DNA from: a bacterium
GTDB taxonomy: Bacteria > Pseudomonadota > Gammaproteobacteria > Berkiellales > Berkiellaceae
Reading direction: 5' to 3'
DNA: 43,287 nucleotides
Assembly: GCA_009927065.1 (NCBI GenBank)
Contig: RFNU01000189.1
Span: 1-43,287 of the forward strand
Shown here: positions 33,697-42,383 of the stretch, piece by piece
Position numbering within the stretch: the first letter of the stretch is position 1
Layout of the letters: every line of letters starts with the position of its first letter
Notes under the pieces: model-generated
The model's input: the letters and a program-made list of their open reading frames with translations, nothing else
The model's database searches: none
What the model was told of the DNA's origin: nothing
Made by a program: the position numbers and the translations under genes

Positions 33697-33724
33697 TTGA
33701 CTTTTCTTTAAATAAAGGTAATAT
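33697..33724 (+). promoter_or_regulatory. Candidate promoter of the 344-residue hypothetical gene
   Basis: TTGACT (33697-33702), a 16-base spacer and TAATAT (33719-33724) give a plausible sigma-70 promoter 40 bases after ffh. A short palindrome GAAC-ATT-GTTC (33734-33744) follows at about the expected transcription start and could bind a regulator. Confidence 0.4.
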
Positions 33725-33770
33725 GTCAGTATTGAACATTGTTCTTAATAGCTAGGAATAAGATTTAAGC

Positions 33771-34805
33771 ATGCCTATTTTAAAAATCAGCCAAGAATTT
33801 ATAGAAAACTATAATAAAATACGCTCTCCTTTTGAAGATGAAGCCAATCAAGCTTTTCCTCATTATGACCCTCATGTAATATCTTTTTTCAGATATAGTG
33901 AACGATTAAAAAATGATAATTACGCTTTAGATCTAACAAGAAGGGATTTTCATCGATCCCATTTTATTAGTGTCAAAAACAAAGAGCAGCATGACTTATT
34001 TGATAGAACAACTCATTCATTAACAGCAAATTCAATAAGTATCTTTGAACAGAAATACGCCCCTCATTATAGAGATGAAGATCTTGATTATGCACACGAT
34101 GCGTTAGATCGTAGACTACAAAAATTTATGATGACTCATTTTAACCAGGGCGGATTTGCAAATGATGCGGCAGGATTATCTCTTTTTTGGAGTACTCACT
34201 TTTATCACGATGTTGACAAGTCACCTCTTATATTCAAATCCCCCTGCGAGCGAGGACGCTTTTGTTTTTTCAAGATTCTGGACAGATTTCATGTTGAGTA
34301 TGTCAATATAGAGCGCTTCAATTTTATTGAGGATATGAATAAAAATTTGAACATTCCCTGTAATTTTTTTGTTGAGTCACGCGCGCAGATAGGATTAAAA
34401 AACGATTATCCTGTCGTACAGTTAACAGATGTTAATTGGCATTTTAAAGAGCAATCAGATTTAGATACATTTTCTACTATATTCACGATTGATCAACAGA
34501 CTTTAAGAGCAAAACAACAAAATAAAACATGGTTAGAAAAATTTTACCAAATTTTTTATAAAGCGGCTGTCATTTTACAAACTCTTATTAAAAGCATGAT
34601 GAGCTGGATATGGCCTGGGCGTACTCAAATCATCCCTTTTGAACGAGAACTATTTTTTTTACCTCATATTCTCTCCATAGCTTCTCCAGATGAACAACCA
34701 TCGGCTGAAATTGAAGAAGCTAAAAAGTTGGCAGCACCAGTTATCCAACAAGAACAAGACACGAGCAACGGATATGTTTTCGTTCCTCGTGGGCAGAGTA
34801 TTTAG
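33771..34805 (+). CDS. Hypothetical protein, possible secreted effector
   Basis: A 344-residue protein that I do not recognise. It has no signal peptide and is rich in His, Phe, Tyr, Asp and Arg (for example HYDPHVISFFRYSERLK at 31-47). One hydrophobic segment (about 261-281, FYKAAVILQTLIKSMMSWIW) could insert in or bind a membrane. The C-terminus (301-344) is polar, with an acidic SAEIEEAK stretch, and ends VFVPRGQSI. It is flanked by housekeeping genes, carries its own putative promoter, and its stop overlaps the convergent ohr stop by 2-3 bases. A single-copy, lineage-specific, cytosol-type protein with a polar C-tail would fit a type IV (Dot/Icm) effector if this is a Legionellales genome, but no sequence motif proves this. 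Confidence 0.8.
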   Translation: MPILKISQEFIENYNKIRSPFEDEANQAFPHYDPHVISFFRYSERLKNDNYALDLTRRDFHRSHFISVKNKEQHDLFDRTTHSLTANSISIFEQKYAPHYRDEDLDYAHDALDRRLQKFMMTHFNQGGFANDAAGLSLFWSTHFYHDVDKSPLIFKSPCERGRFCFFKILDRFHVEYVNIERFNFIEDMNKNLNIPCNFFVESRAQIGLKNDYPVVQLTDVNWHFKEQSDLDTFSTIFTIDQQTLRAKQQNKTWLEKFYQIFYKAAVILQTLIKSMMSWIWPGRTQIIPFERELFFLPHILSIASPDEQPSAEIEEAKKLAAPVIQQEQDTSNGYVFVPRGQSI

Positions 34806-35224
34806 ATAACAAGTTTTACCTCAATATTATTACGCGTTGCATTTGAGTAAGGGCAGACACGGTGGGCATGCTCAACGATTGAGGTGAGTGTGTCGTGATC
34901 AATACCAGGTGCTGCAATTCTTAATTCAACATGAAGACCAAACCCTTCGGGAATCGGGCCAAATCCCACAATCGCTTCTACAGACAATGTTTCTGGAAGA
35001 ACAACCTGATAATTGTGTGCAACAAATCTCATTGCCCCTAAAAAACAAGCGCTATAGCCTGCAGCAAATAACTGTTCTGGGTTACAGCCTTCTCCAGAGC
35101 CGCTCATTTCTTTAGGGCGTGCTAGAGCCATTGAAAATTGGCCGTCTAATGTTGATACATGACCATCTCTGCCACCGATAGCTTTAGCATGAGCTTGGTA
35201 AATAATTTTTTCTGGGATTATCAT
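34802..35224 (-). CDS. Organic hydroperoxide resistance protein (Ohr/OsmC family)
   Basis: Thiol peroxidase reducing organic hydroperoxides, cytoplasmic and acting as a homodimer. It has 140 residues. The active-site pair is Cys60 in SACFLGAM and Cys124 in RVCPYSNATR, with Arg19 in GGRDG and Glu50 in NPEQL completing the Ohr set. CPYSNATR favours Ohr over OsmC. The start codon ATG lies at 35222-35224 (minus) without a clear SD. No OhrR-type regulator is adjacent. The gene converges on the 344-residue hypothetical, with overlapping stops and no terminator between. Confidence 0.95.
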   Translation of the reverse strand: MIIPEKIIYQAHAKAIGGRDGHVSTLDGQFSMALARPKEMSGSGEGCNPEQLFAAGYSACFLGAMRFVAHNYQVVLPETLSVEAIVGFGPIPEGFGLHVELRIAAPGIDHDTLTSIVEHAHRVCPYSNATRNNIEVKLVI

Positions 35225-35698
35225 ATATAATATGTTACTGGAAAAATAATAGTAATATCACTATAGAAAAGATAGTTGATAAATTCCACTGAGTTATTTT
35301 GATCAAATAAATGATAAATTTTCTTATACGGAAAGACTTATTCCGATAGTCGGTTATTATATTCCTTATGGCTTCTCAGTAAGAAAAAAATATTGAATAC
35401 CCAGGCAAAGAGCATGCTATTGATCTTGAGCCGGTTGATCTGCTTATTTATATCATAGGCATCAATTGATGGATTGGCGCAAGAAGAAGCTCCCATTAGG
35501 ATTGCTTGTCCAATTGAGTGGCAGGTGAATGTCACATATTTTACTCTTAAGTACGCGCAAATCAAATATTGACCAAAAGTAGCTTTATTGATGCACATTA
35601 TGCTACTATATGAGCCAACTTATCACATATGTGATTGGTTCAATTTATTTTTATAAAATCAACAAATTTGGTCGCGAATTTGTTTCTTGGAGTTTATT
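35225..35698. other. Intergenic region between ohr and rplY
   Basis: About 470 bases with no confident gene. A minus-strand open frame 35338-35598 (86 codons) is probably spurious: its composition is unlike its neighbours, it lacks a good SD and I see no homology. A partial GASSC stretch hints at a decayed lipoprotein, but this is weak. Near rplY there is a 14-bp palindrome and a leader hairpin (listed separately), and a -10-like TATAAA at 35652-35657. No tRNA or terminator was seen. Confidence 0.4.
35622..35684 (+). promoter_or_regulatory. Palindrome and leader hairpin upstream of rplY
   Basis: ATCACATATGTGAT (35622-35635) is a perfect 14-bp palindrome, 64 bases before the rplY ATG, and could be an operator. 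Closer in, AACAAATT (35661-35668) and AATTTGTT (35677-35684) form a perfect 8-bp hairpin with loop TGGTCGCG, ending 4 bases before the SD GGAG (35689-35692). Such a position could modulate ribosome access. Many ribosomal proteins regulate their own mRNA; whether L25 does so here is inference. Confidence 0.45.
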
Positions 35699-36277
35699 AT
35701 GACCGAACTATCCCTTAGCGCTAAAAAGCGTTTAGATGTGGGGAAAGGTGCGAGCCGCCGCCTACGTAAAGAAGAAACTATCCCTGGTATTCTTTATGGC
35801 AAAAGCTTTGAGCCTGTTTCTCTACAATTTGAGCACAGACATTTATTACGTCTTATTAAAGATAAAAGCTGCTTTAGCAACCTTATTAGTCTTGATGTAG
35901 ATGGCGAAGCTTATAAAGTTTTGATTAAAAATTTGCAACGTCATGTTTATAAAAACAAAGTGATGCATTTAGAACTACAGGCCCTTTCTTCTGAAGATGT
36001 TGTTCTTGCCGAAATTCCTTTAGAATTCATTAATGCAGATAAAGCTGTCGGTGTTAAAAAAGGCGGCGCACTGTCTCTTTCGATGAAAGTGATTCGTGTT
36101 CGTTGTTTATCAGTCAATATTCCATCACAAATTGTTGTTGATTTAGCTGAATTGGATATCGAGCAAATCTTGCATTTATCAGATCTGACATTACCAGCAG
36201 GTGTTGAAAGCTATGATTTAATGCTTGGAAAAGATCATAATTTATCAATTGCAGCTATTCACGCTGTTAAAGAATAA
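35699..36277 (+). CDS. rplY: 50S ribosomal protein L25 (Ctc-type)
   Basis: 5S rRNA-binding protein, long CTC form. ATG 35699 is 6 bases after GGAG and gives 192 residues; the TTG at 35687 is inside the SD. The N-terminal domain (about 1-95) is the L25 5S-binding fold with KGASRRLRKEETIPGILYG. The C-terminal beta-rich TL5-like domain (about 96-190) contains IPLEFINADKAVGVKKGG. It precedes pth, the usual rplY-pth order. Confidence 0.97.
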   Translation: MTELSLSAKKRLDVGKGASRRLRKEETIPGILYGKSFEPVSLQFEHRHLLRLIKDKSCFSNLISLDVDGEAYKVLIKNLQRHVYKNKVMHLELQALSSEDVVLAEIPLEFINADKAVGVKKGGALSLSMKVIRVRCLSVNIPSQIVVDLAELDIEQILHLSDLTLPAGVESYDLMLGKDHNLSIAAIHAVKE

Positions 36278-36300
36278 TACATTGCTGAATAAAAGTCTTC

Positions 36301-36876
36301 ATGAGTAATCTATTATGTTTTGTCGGCCTAGGTAATCCTGGGCAACAATACAAAGATCATCGTCATAATATAGGAGCTCAACTTATTGAAAATATAGCGA
36401 TTTATTTCAATGTTGAGCTTTTATTGCACGCAAAAACAAAATGCCGATCGGCCGTTATATCTGTTTCAGGCAAAAAAATTCATCTTGTCATTCCTCAATC
36501 GTATATGAATGAAAGTGGATATTGTATTGCACAATATCTTCATTTTTATAAAATACAGCCGACTGATTTAATTGTTATTCATGATGAGCTTGATTTTGCC
36601 GCAGGCCAGCTACGCTTTAAAGTCTCTGGAGGGCATGGCGGGCATAATGGCCTAAGAAGTATACATCAGCATTTAGGTACTGATCAGTACAAACGTATAC
36701 GAGTAGGTATTGGCCATCCGGGTCATAAAGATAAAGTTGCTGATTATGTCTTAAATCGTCCTAGCTTGAAGGATGAAAGACTTTTCGAAGATCTTTTTAA
36801 TCTTGTATTAAAAAACTGGCCTCTTTTTGTTGAGGAATCATGGGATAAAGTAGCCATGCTTTTTCATAAAAATTAA
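36301..36876 (+). CDS. pth: Peptidyl-tRNA hydrolase
   Basis: Releases tRNA from peptidyl-tRNA dropped off the ribosome; essential in most bacteria. It has 191 residues. Active-site residues are conserved: Asn12 in GLGNPG, catalytic His22 in HRHNIG, Asn70 in SYMNESG, Asp95 in HDELDF, and the GGHGGHNGLRS loop. No strong SD precedes ATG 36301. In many gammaproteobacteria ychF follows directly; here the suf operon intervenes. Confidence 0.97.
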   Translation: MSNLLCFVGLGNPGQQYKDHRHNIGAQLIENIAIYFNVELLLHAKTKCRSAVISVSGKKIHLVIPQSYMNESGYCIAQYLHFYKIQPTDLIVIHDELDFAAGQLRFKVSGGHGGHNGLRSIHQHLGTDQYKRIRVGIGHPGHKDKVADYVLNRPSLKDERLFEDLFNLVLKNWPLFVEESWDKVAMLFHKN

Positions 36877-36961
36877 TTAAGTCTTGAGGTCTCTCTCTCA
36901 ACATGGCATCATGAACACCGAGTGTCATAATACGTTTTATCAATGTCAAAAGGTTGGATTC

Positions 36962-38404
36962 ATGTCTAAAAATTCTCATCTAGATAAAGTGATCGAGGCT
37001 TCTTATGAAGCAGGCTGGGAAACATTCATTGATACAGAAACCTTTGCACCAGGTCTTGATGAAAATGTCGTAAGAGCTCTTTCTAAGCGTAAAAAAGAAC
37101 CCGCTTTTCTTTTGAATTGGCGATTAAAAGCCTTAGACGCCTGGCGTAATGCCAAAGAGCCTCATTGGGGTGCATTCCATTATGATCCTATCGATTATCA
37201 GGCATTAAGTTATTTCTCTGCACCCAAAACAGCAGATGGCCCAAAGTCTCTTGAAGACGTTGACCCAAAGCTCTTGGAGACATATGAAAAATTAGGGATT
37301 CCACTTCATGAAAGGGCGATTCTAGCTGGAGTAGCTGTTGATGCGGTTTTTGATAGTGTCTCTATTGCGACAACCTTCAAAGATACTTTGAAAAAAGCAG
37401 GAGTTATTTTTTGCTCTTTTTCTGAAGCAGTACAGGAACATCCTGAACTTATTGAGCAGTATTTAGGCACTGTTGTTCCTATTGGAGATAACTTTTTTGC
37501 AACATTAAATTCGGCTGTTTTCTCGGATGGCTCTTTTTGTTACATACCTAAAGGCGTTCGTTGTCCAATGGAATTATCTACCTATTTTCGTATCAATGCT
37601 ATGAACACAGGTCAATTTGAACGAACATTAATTATTGCTGACGAAGGTAGTTATGTGAGTTATTTAGAAGGATGTAGTGCACCTCGTCGTGATAATAATC
37701 AACTTCACGCTGCTGTTGTTGAACTAGTTGCTCATCAAGACGCACAAATTAAATATTCTACCGTGCAAAATTGGTATCCTGGAGATGAGCATGGCGTTGG
37801 AGGAATTTTTAATTTTGTCACTAAAAGAGGCTTGTGTGCTGGAAAAAAATCTAAGATATCTTGGACACAAGTAGAAACTGGTTCAGCTATTACATGGAAA
37901 TATCCTTCTGTCATTTTAAAAGGTGATGATAGTGTTGGAGAGTTTTATTCAGTGGCATTAGCGCGTGGACATCAACGAGCTGACACAGGAACAAAAATGA
38001 TTCATCTTGGTCAGCGGACGAAAAGCACTATTATTTCTAAGGGAATCTCTGCTTCCTTTGGACATAATACTTATCGAGGATTAGTTTATATTGCCCCAAC
38101 CGCACAAGGTGCTCGTAATTTTACTGAATGTGATTCACTCTTGTTAGGATCGCAGTGTGTTGCAAAAACATATCCTCGTTTAGAGTCATCTCGTGCTGAT
38201 GCTAAAGTTGAACATGAAGCCACAACGTCAAAAATTTCACAAGAACAGCTGTTTTATCTAGCGCAGCGAGGTATTAATGAAGAACAAGCCATTTCTATGA
38301 TCGTTAATGGCTTTTGTAAAGAAGTCTTTAAAGAGCTACCATTAGAGTTTGCTGTGGAAGCACAAAAATTACTCCAAGTATCATTAGAAGGCAGTGTTGG
38401 TTAG
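36962..38404 (+). CDS. sufB: Fe-S cluster assembly scaffold subunit SufB
   Basis: Scaffold component of the SufBC2D complex on which Fe-S clusters are built. From ATG 36962 (SD AAGG about 11 bases upstream) it has 480 residues starting MSKNSHLDKVIEASYEAGWE. The conserved CDSLLLG (Cys390, sulfur acceptor) and KVEHEATTSKIS (415-426) are present, with the SufBD core throughout. Longer in-frame starts from 36884 lack family support. First gene of a six-gene suf operon; no iscR/sufR regulator lies upstream. The upstream gap (36877-36961) has a CATAAT -10-like box (36926-36931) with a weak -35, which suggests an activator. Confidence 0.98.
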   Translation: MSKNSHLDKVIEASYEAGWETFIDTETFAPGLDENVVRALSKRKKEPAFLLNWRLKALDAWRNAKEPHWGAFHYDPIDYQALSYFSAPKTADGPKSLEDVDPKLLETYEKLGIPLHERAILAGVAVDAVFDSVSIATTFKDTLKKAGVIFCSFSEAVQEHPELIEQYLGTVVPIGDNFFATLNSAVFSDGSFCYIPKGVRCPMELSTYFRINAMNTGQFERTLIIADEGSYVSYLEGCSAPRRDNNQLHAAVVELVAHQDAQIKYSTVQNWYPGDEHGVGGIFNFVTKRGLCAGKKSKISWTQVETGSAITWKYPSVILKGDDSVGEFYSVALARGHQRADTGTKMIHLGQRTKSTIISKGISASFGHNTYRGLVYIAPTAQGARNFTECDSLLLGSQCVAKTYPRLESSRADAKVEHEATTSKISQEQLFYLAQRGINEEQAISMIVNGFCKEVFKELPLEFAVEAQKLLQVSLEGSVG

Positions 38405-38412
38405 AGGGCATT

Positions 38413-39153
38413 ATGTTTGTTATTAAAAATTTATCAATTAGTATTCAAGATATAAAAATTATTGAAGACTTTAATTTAACCCTCAAAGAAGGTGAAATGC
38501 ATGTCTTGATGGGCCCTAATGGAAGCGGTAAAAGTACATTAGCGCAAGCAATAGCGGGACACCCTAGTTACACAATAACACAAGGTCATGCTTATTTAAA
38601 TCAACAAGACTTACTGAGTTTACCTGTTCATGAACGAGCACAACAAGGCTTATTTTTAGCGTTTCAATATCCGTTAGAAATACCTGGTGTAAGTCTATTA
38701 AGTTTTTTAAAAACATCTGTTAATGCACATCGTGTTGCACACAAGTTACCCGAGATCGATGCTGTAGATTTTATTCGCTTAGCAAAACAACATATTAAAA
38801 CCGTTGGGCTCGATGAAAGCTTCTTATACCGCTCCTTTAATGATGGGTTCAGTGGTGGTGAAAAAAAACGTTGTGAGTTATTACAGCTTCTTTTAGTCGA
38901 TCCTCAGTTGATTATTCTTGACGAAACTGATTCTGGTTTAGATATTGATGCTTTACGGATGATTGCAGAAGTCATTCAATCATTACGCGATAGTAAACGA
39001 ATTTTTTTAGTGATCACGCATTATCAGCGGTTACTCGAATATCTTCAACCAGATGTTATTCATATCTTTGCAAAAGGCAAAATTAGTTGTACAGGCGATA
39101 TGGGGATTGCGCATCTTCTAGAAGAACATGGTTATAAATATTTCCTTGCATAG
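38413..39153 (+). CDS. sufC: Fe-S cluster assembly ATPase SufC
   Basis: ABC-type ATPase that energises SufBC2D. It has 246 residues with Walker A GPNGSGKST (from 35), the Q-loop AFQYPLEIPGVS, signature FSGGEKKRCELLQ, Walker B LIILDETDSGLD and switch His in ITHYQRLL. SD GAGGG is ideal. It lies 8 bases after sufB and 15 before sufD. Confidence 0.98.
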   Translation: MFVIKNLSISIQDIKIIEDFNLTLKEGEMHVLMGPNGSGKSTLAQAIAGHPSYTITQGHAYLNQQDLLSLPVHERAQQGLFLAFQYPLEIPGVSLLSFLKTSVNAHRVAHKLPEIDAVDFIRLAKQHIKTVGLDESFLYRSFNDGFSGGEKKRCELLQLLLVDPQLIILDETDSGLDIDALRMIAEVIQSLRDSKRIFLVITHYQRLLEYLQPDVIHIFAKGKISCTGDMGIAHLLEEHGYKYFLA

Positions 39154-39168
39154 GCAGATTAATTTCTT

Positions 39169-40176
39169 ATGAATACACCTCCTCAAGTTTCTTTAAAATA
39201 TATTCCTATAGACAAATTACCAGTCAATGAGCCCCTTTCTAATGAACCATGGGTTGGCACAGAAGTTCCTGGCTGGATTAATTTAAACAAATGTATTCAA
39301 GCTTCTTGTAATAATCAATGGGGTGATTTTGCAAAGGGTCAATCGCATGAATTGAAACAACGCCTTTCTTCTGGATGCTATAGTCTAACATTATCACCAG
39401 ATCTGGTGAGTGGGCGCGTACATCTCTCAGTTAATTTAACCATTACTGAAGGTGAAACTGTAGAACTGATGCTTCATGTTTCAGAACTATCCGGCAATCA
39501 ATGGGCTGATCTGAAAAGTAAAATTACCGTAGAAAAACATGCTCATTTGAAATTAACAGTTTTATCTTATACGCTACAAAGTGCTCCTATCACAAGTATT
39601 GTTGAGTGTGAAGTTCTAGAGTATGCACAATTTGATGCTTTTTATGCTGTCTTAAAAGGGAGCTTTCATTATCAGTCTTTAGCCGTGCAATTACATCACC
39701 ATGCTCGCTCTGATGTGCATGGATTGATTCTTACCAATAAACAAGACTATCGCGGGTTTGAGCCGTGTGTAGAGCATAGAGGCGCTCATACAGCATCAAA
39801 AATGGTTGTTAGAACGATTGCTCAAGGTCCATCAAAAACATTTGTTCATGGATTAATTACAGTCCATCCTGGGGCCAAAGAAGTGCAGGCGGATTATTTA
39901 AATCATAATTTGATGTTGTCTGATAAGGCGTCCGTTATAGCACAGCCAGAATTAGATATAGAGTTTGATGATCTTGCTTGTTCTCATGGCGTAACTTTGG
40001 GATCATTGGATGATCAAGCTCTTTTTTATTTACAATCTAGGGGAATCCCTTTAATTGAAGCTAAAGTGATGTTAATAGAATCATTTGCTCAAGAAATTTT
40101 AGGCCATTGTTCTAAAAAAGTCCCTTTTAATTTGAGAGAATTATTTATTCACAGCCTTCAACTTTTATTGGATTAA
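39169..40176 (+). CDS. sufD: Fe-S cluster assembly subunit SufD (short)
   Basis: Partner of SufB in SufBC2D, needed for iron acquisition by the complex. It has 335 residues against 423 in E. coli; the difference is mostly in the N-terminal helical region. The conserved CSHGVTLGSLDDQALFYLQS (271-290) includes the functional His273 and the SufC-binding C-terminal end. SD is weak. It lies 5 bases before sufS. Confidence 0.96.
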   Translation: MNTPPQVSLKYIPIDKLPVNEPLSNEPWVGTEVPGWINLNKCIQASCNNQWGDFAKGQSHELKQRLSSGCYSLTLSPDLVSGRVHLSVNLTITEGETVELMLHVSELSGNQWADLKSKITVEKHAHLKLTVLSYTLQSAPITSIVECEVLEYAQFDAFYAVLKGSFHYQSLAVQLHHHARSDVHGLILTNKQDYRGFEPCVEHRGAHTASKMVVRTIAQGPSKTFVHGLITVHPGAKEVQADYLNHNLMLSDKASVIAQPELDIEFDDLACSHGVTLGSLDDQALFYLQSRGIPLIEAKVMLIESFAQEILGHCSKKVPFNLRELFIHSLQLLLD

Positions 40177-40181
40177 CGCTT

Positions 40182-41393
40182 ATGATCTTTAATATTAGAA
40201 ACGATTTTCCATTAATAGATCGCCCACCTTACCATCCTTTTTGTTATGCTGATAGCGCATCTACAACCCAGAAGCCTTACAGTGTTATTCAAGCTGTCAG
40301 CGATCATTATCGGCTTCACAACGCTAATATTCATCGCGGTGCCTATCGCTTAAGTGAACAAGCTACTGAGGTGTTTGAGCAAGCTCGCTCTCTTGTTGCT
40401 CATTATTTCCATGCTAATCCTGATGGTGTCGTGTTTTGCCGTTCAGCGACAGAGACATTAAATTTATTGGCTCACTCTTTATGTCAAAAGCTCCAGCCAG
40501 GAGAAGGCATACTGCTTTCATTGTTAGAGCATCATGCTAATATTGTTCCATGGCAGCAAGCTGCAGCCCGTTATGGATTGAACATTTATTGGTTAAATAT
40601 CACCAACGATGGTGTTATTGATGAAGATCATTTTCGTCAGATATTCAAACTTCATCATATTAAAATTGTTTCTTTATTAGCAGTTTCAAATACATTAGGC
40701 ACTAAACAAGATTTAGGTAAGTTTTTTAGAATTGCTAAAGAATATCAAGCTACGACAATTGCTGATTGTTGCCAAAGTTTTTTAGATTCAGTTTCATTAA
40801 AAGCCCTACACGCTGATGCGCTTGTTTGCTCTAGTCATAAAATGTATGGCCCTAGTGGTGTTGGTTGTTTAGTGACAACTTCAGAATTTTTGGAATCATT
40901 GCCCTGTTATCAAACAGGTGGAGGAATGATTCAATATGTTACCCGGGATCATAGTCTTTTTTTAACAGGCCCTGCTCGTTTTGAAGCTGGAACACCGAAT
41001 ATTGAAGGCGTTGTTGGTTTTGCTGCCGCACTTGAGTACTTAAAGAAGCTGGATCGAGAAGAAGCTTATGATTATTATGATAGTCTTGTGCGTTATGGAT
41101 TAGAGCAATTTAGAAATTTAGGTGATTATGAGCTTTTAGCCTCTCAAAATGCACATCGTGCTGCTATTTTTTCATTCAGCCATCCTAAAATACATGCTCA
41201 TGATTTATCTACTTATCTTGATAGTATGCATGGTATTTGCGCTAGAGCTGGACATCATTGTACGATGCCTTTGCTTGAAGCCTTAGGAAAATCTGCAACC
41301 ATACGGTTTTCATTTAGCTTGTATAACACGTTAGATGAAATTCGATACTGCGCAGAAGCTTTACGTAAAGCAGAGGAGTTTTTTAATGTCTGA
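40182..41393 (+). CDS. sufS: Cysteine desulfurase SufS
   Basis: PLP enzyme that takes sulfur from cysteine and passes it, here, to SufU. It has 403 residues. The PLP lysine is Lys220 in SSHKMYGPSGVG and the catalytic Cys360 is in ARAGHHCTMP. The conserved DGAQ motif is DCCQ (195-198), an unusual substitution, and the following conserved His is not in the usual spacing. The last 8 bases overlap sufU. Confidence 0.97.
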   Translation: MIFNIRNDFPLIDRPPYHPFCYADSASTTQKPYSVIQAVSDHYRLHNANIHRGAYRLSEQATEVFEQARSLVAHYFHANPDGVVFCRSATETLNLLAHSLCQKLQPGEGILLSLLEHHANIVPWQQAAARYGLNIYWLNITNDGVIDEDHFRQIFKLHHIKIVSLLAVSNTLGTKQDLGKFFRIAKEYQATTIADCCQSFLDSVSLKALHADALVCSSHKMYGPSGVGCLVTTSEFLESLPCYQTGGGMIQYVTRDHSLFLTGPARFEAGTPNIEGVVGFAAALEYLKKLDREEAYDYYDSLVRYGLEQFRNLGDYELLASQNAHRAAIFSFSHPKIHAHDLSTYLDSMHGICARAGHHCTMPLLEALGKSATIRFSFSLYNTLDEIRYCAEALRKAEEFFNV

Positions 41394-41844
41394 TTTAATG
41401 GCTTTATATCAAGAAATTATTATTGATCACGGCAGAAAGCCAAGATTTTTTTTTAAACCAGAGTGTTATACGTGTGATGAAGAGGCTTTTAATCCGTTAT
41501 GTGGAGATAAAGTGCATTTATATGCAGATGTTAAGGACGGAATGGTCAAAAACATCAGTTTTGAAGGCCAGGGCTGTGCTATTTCAATGGCATCAACTTC
41601 CTTAATGTTAGAAATCATGCAAGGCCGGACATTTACAGAGATTCGGGTATTATTTAATAACTTTCATCAAATGATTGTGCAGAATAAAGCATTTGATCGT
41701 GAATATGAAGAAATTTTAGAAAAAATTGCTATTTTAAAAGGCGTGCAACAGTACCCATCACGCGTTAAATGCGCCACATTAGCTTGGCATGCTCTTGACT
41801 TGATGATAAAAAAACATGAGGCTAATCATGGTTCAGCAATCTAA
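41386..41844 (+). CDS. sufU: Fe-S assembly protein SufU (IscU/NifU family)
   Basis: Zinc-dependent sulfurtransferase or scaffold that accepts sulfur from SufS. The ATG at 41386, preceded by GAGGAG, gives 152 residues; an in-frame start at 41335 is inside sufS and unsupported. The cluster/zinc ligands are Cys39, Asp41 (NPLCGDK), Cys64 (QGCAIS) and Cys129 (VKCATLAWHAL), with the SufU-type insertion around residues 80-100 that sets it apart from IscU. It replaces the SufE of E. coli. It overlaps sufS at its start and sufT at its end. Confidence 0.95.
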   Translation: MSDLMALYQEIIIDHGRKPRFFFKPECYTCDEEAFNPLCGDKVHLYADVKDGMVKNISFEGQGCAISMASTSLMLEIMQGRTFTEIRVLFNNFHQMIVQNKAFDREYEEILEKIAILKGVQQYPSRVKCATLAWHALDLMIKKHEANHGSAI

Positions 41845-42367
41845 AACCGCTATTTTATCTCGAGATGTGGAAGGAGTGTTAATTCCTGCAGGAACACCGA
41901 TTGTGTTACCTGAAGGCATGCCTGTCCAAATTACACAAGCATTAGGTCATTCATTAACATTATTTGTGAATGGCAATCTTGTCCGTTTGTATGGACACGA
42001 TGCTGATGCTGTCGGGTATGATTTTTCAGTACCGGCTATTAACAATGAAAATGGCTCTTTGACAGAAGGAGATGTTATGACAGCATTGCGTAACATTTAT
42101 GATCCTGAAATCCCCGTTAACATTGTAGACTTAGGATTGATTTATGATTGTGAAATACAAAATCATGAGAAAGGAATTTTTCTTAAAATGACAATGACGC
42201 TGACAGCTCCAGGCTGTGGAATGGGGCCAATTTTAGCACAAGATGTTGAGCGTGTATGCAAAAGCTTTAAAAATGTTTATGATGCCCATGTTGATGTTGT
42301 TTTTGATCCACCATGGAGACACGATATGATGACAGAAGCTGCAAAATTACAATTAGGTTTGATTTAA
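41828..42367 (+). CDS. sufT: Fe-S assembly protein SufT (MIP18/DUF59 family)
   Basis: DUF59 protein that assists Fe-S maturation of specific targets. ATG 41828, 6 bases after TGAGG, gives 179 residues; ATG 41816 would add four. The N-terminal beta domain (about 1-75) is followed by the MIP18 domain with DPEIPVNIVDLGLIY (92-106) and the TAPGCGMG loop (Cys130). The start overlaps the sufU stop. A related protein often closes suf operons of this type. It lies 16 bases before ychF. Confidence 0.95.
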   Translation: MVQQSKTAILSRDVEGVLIPAGTPIVLPEGMPVQITQALGHSLTLFVNGNLVRLYGHDADAVGYDFSVPAINNENGSLTEGDVMTALRNIYDPEIPVNIVDLGLIYDCEIQNHEKGIFLKMTMTLTAPGCGMGPILAQDVERVCKSFKNVYDAHVDVVFDPPWRHDMMTEAAKLQLGLI

Positions 42368-42383
42368 TTAGGATAAAAAAGAT

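Noticed and set aside
33734..33744. LexA-like palindrome GAAC-ATT-GTTC
   Set aside because: Spacing (3) does not match known LexA boxes and the flanking bases are not palindromic.
35338..35598. 86-codon minus-strand open frame between ohr and rplY
   Set aside because: Composition unlike its neighbours, weak start, no recognisable domain; a decayed lipoprotein cannot be excluded but is not supported.
36884..36961. Longer start for sufB
   Set aside because: The extra 26 residues have no family counterpart, and a good SD precedes ATG 36962.
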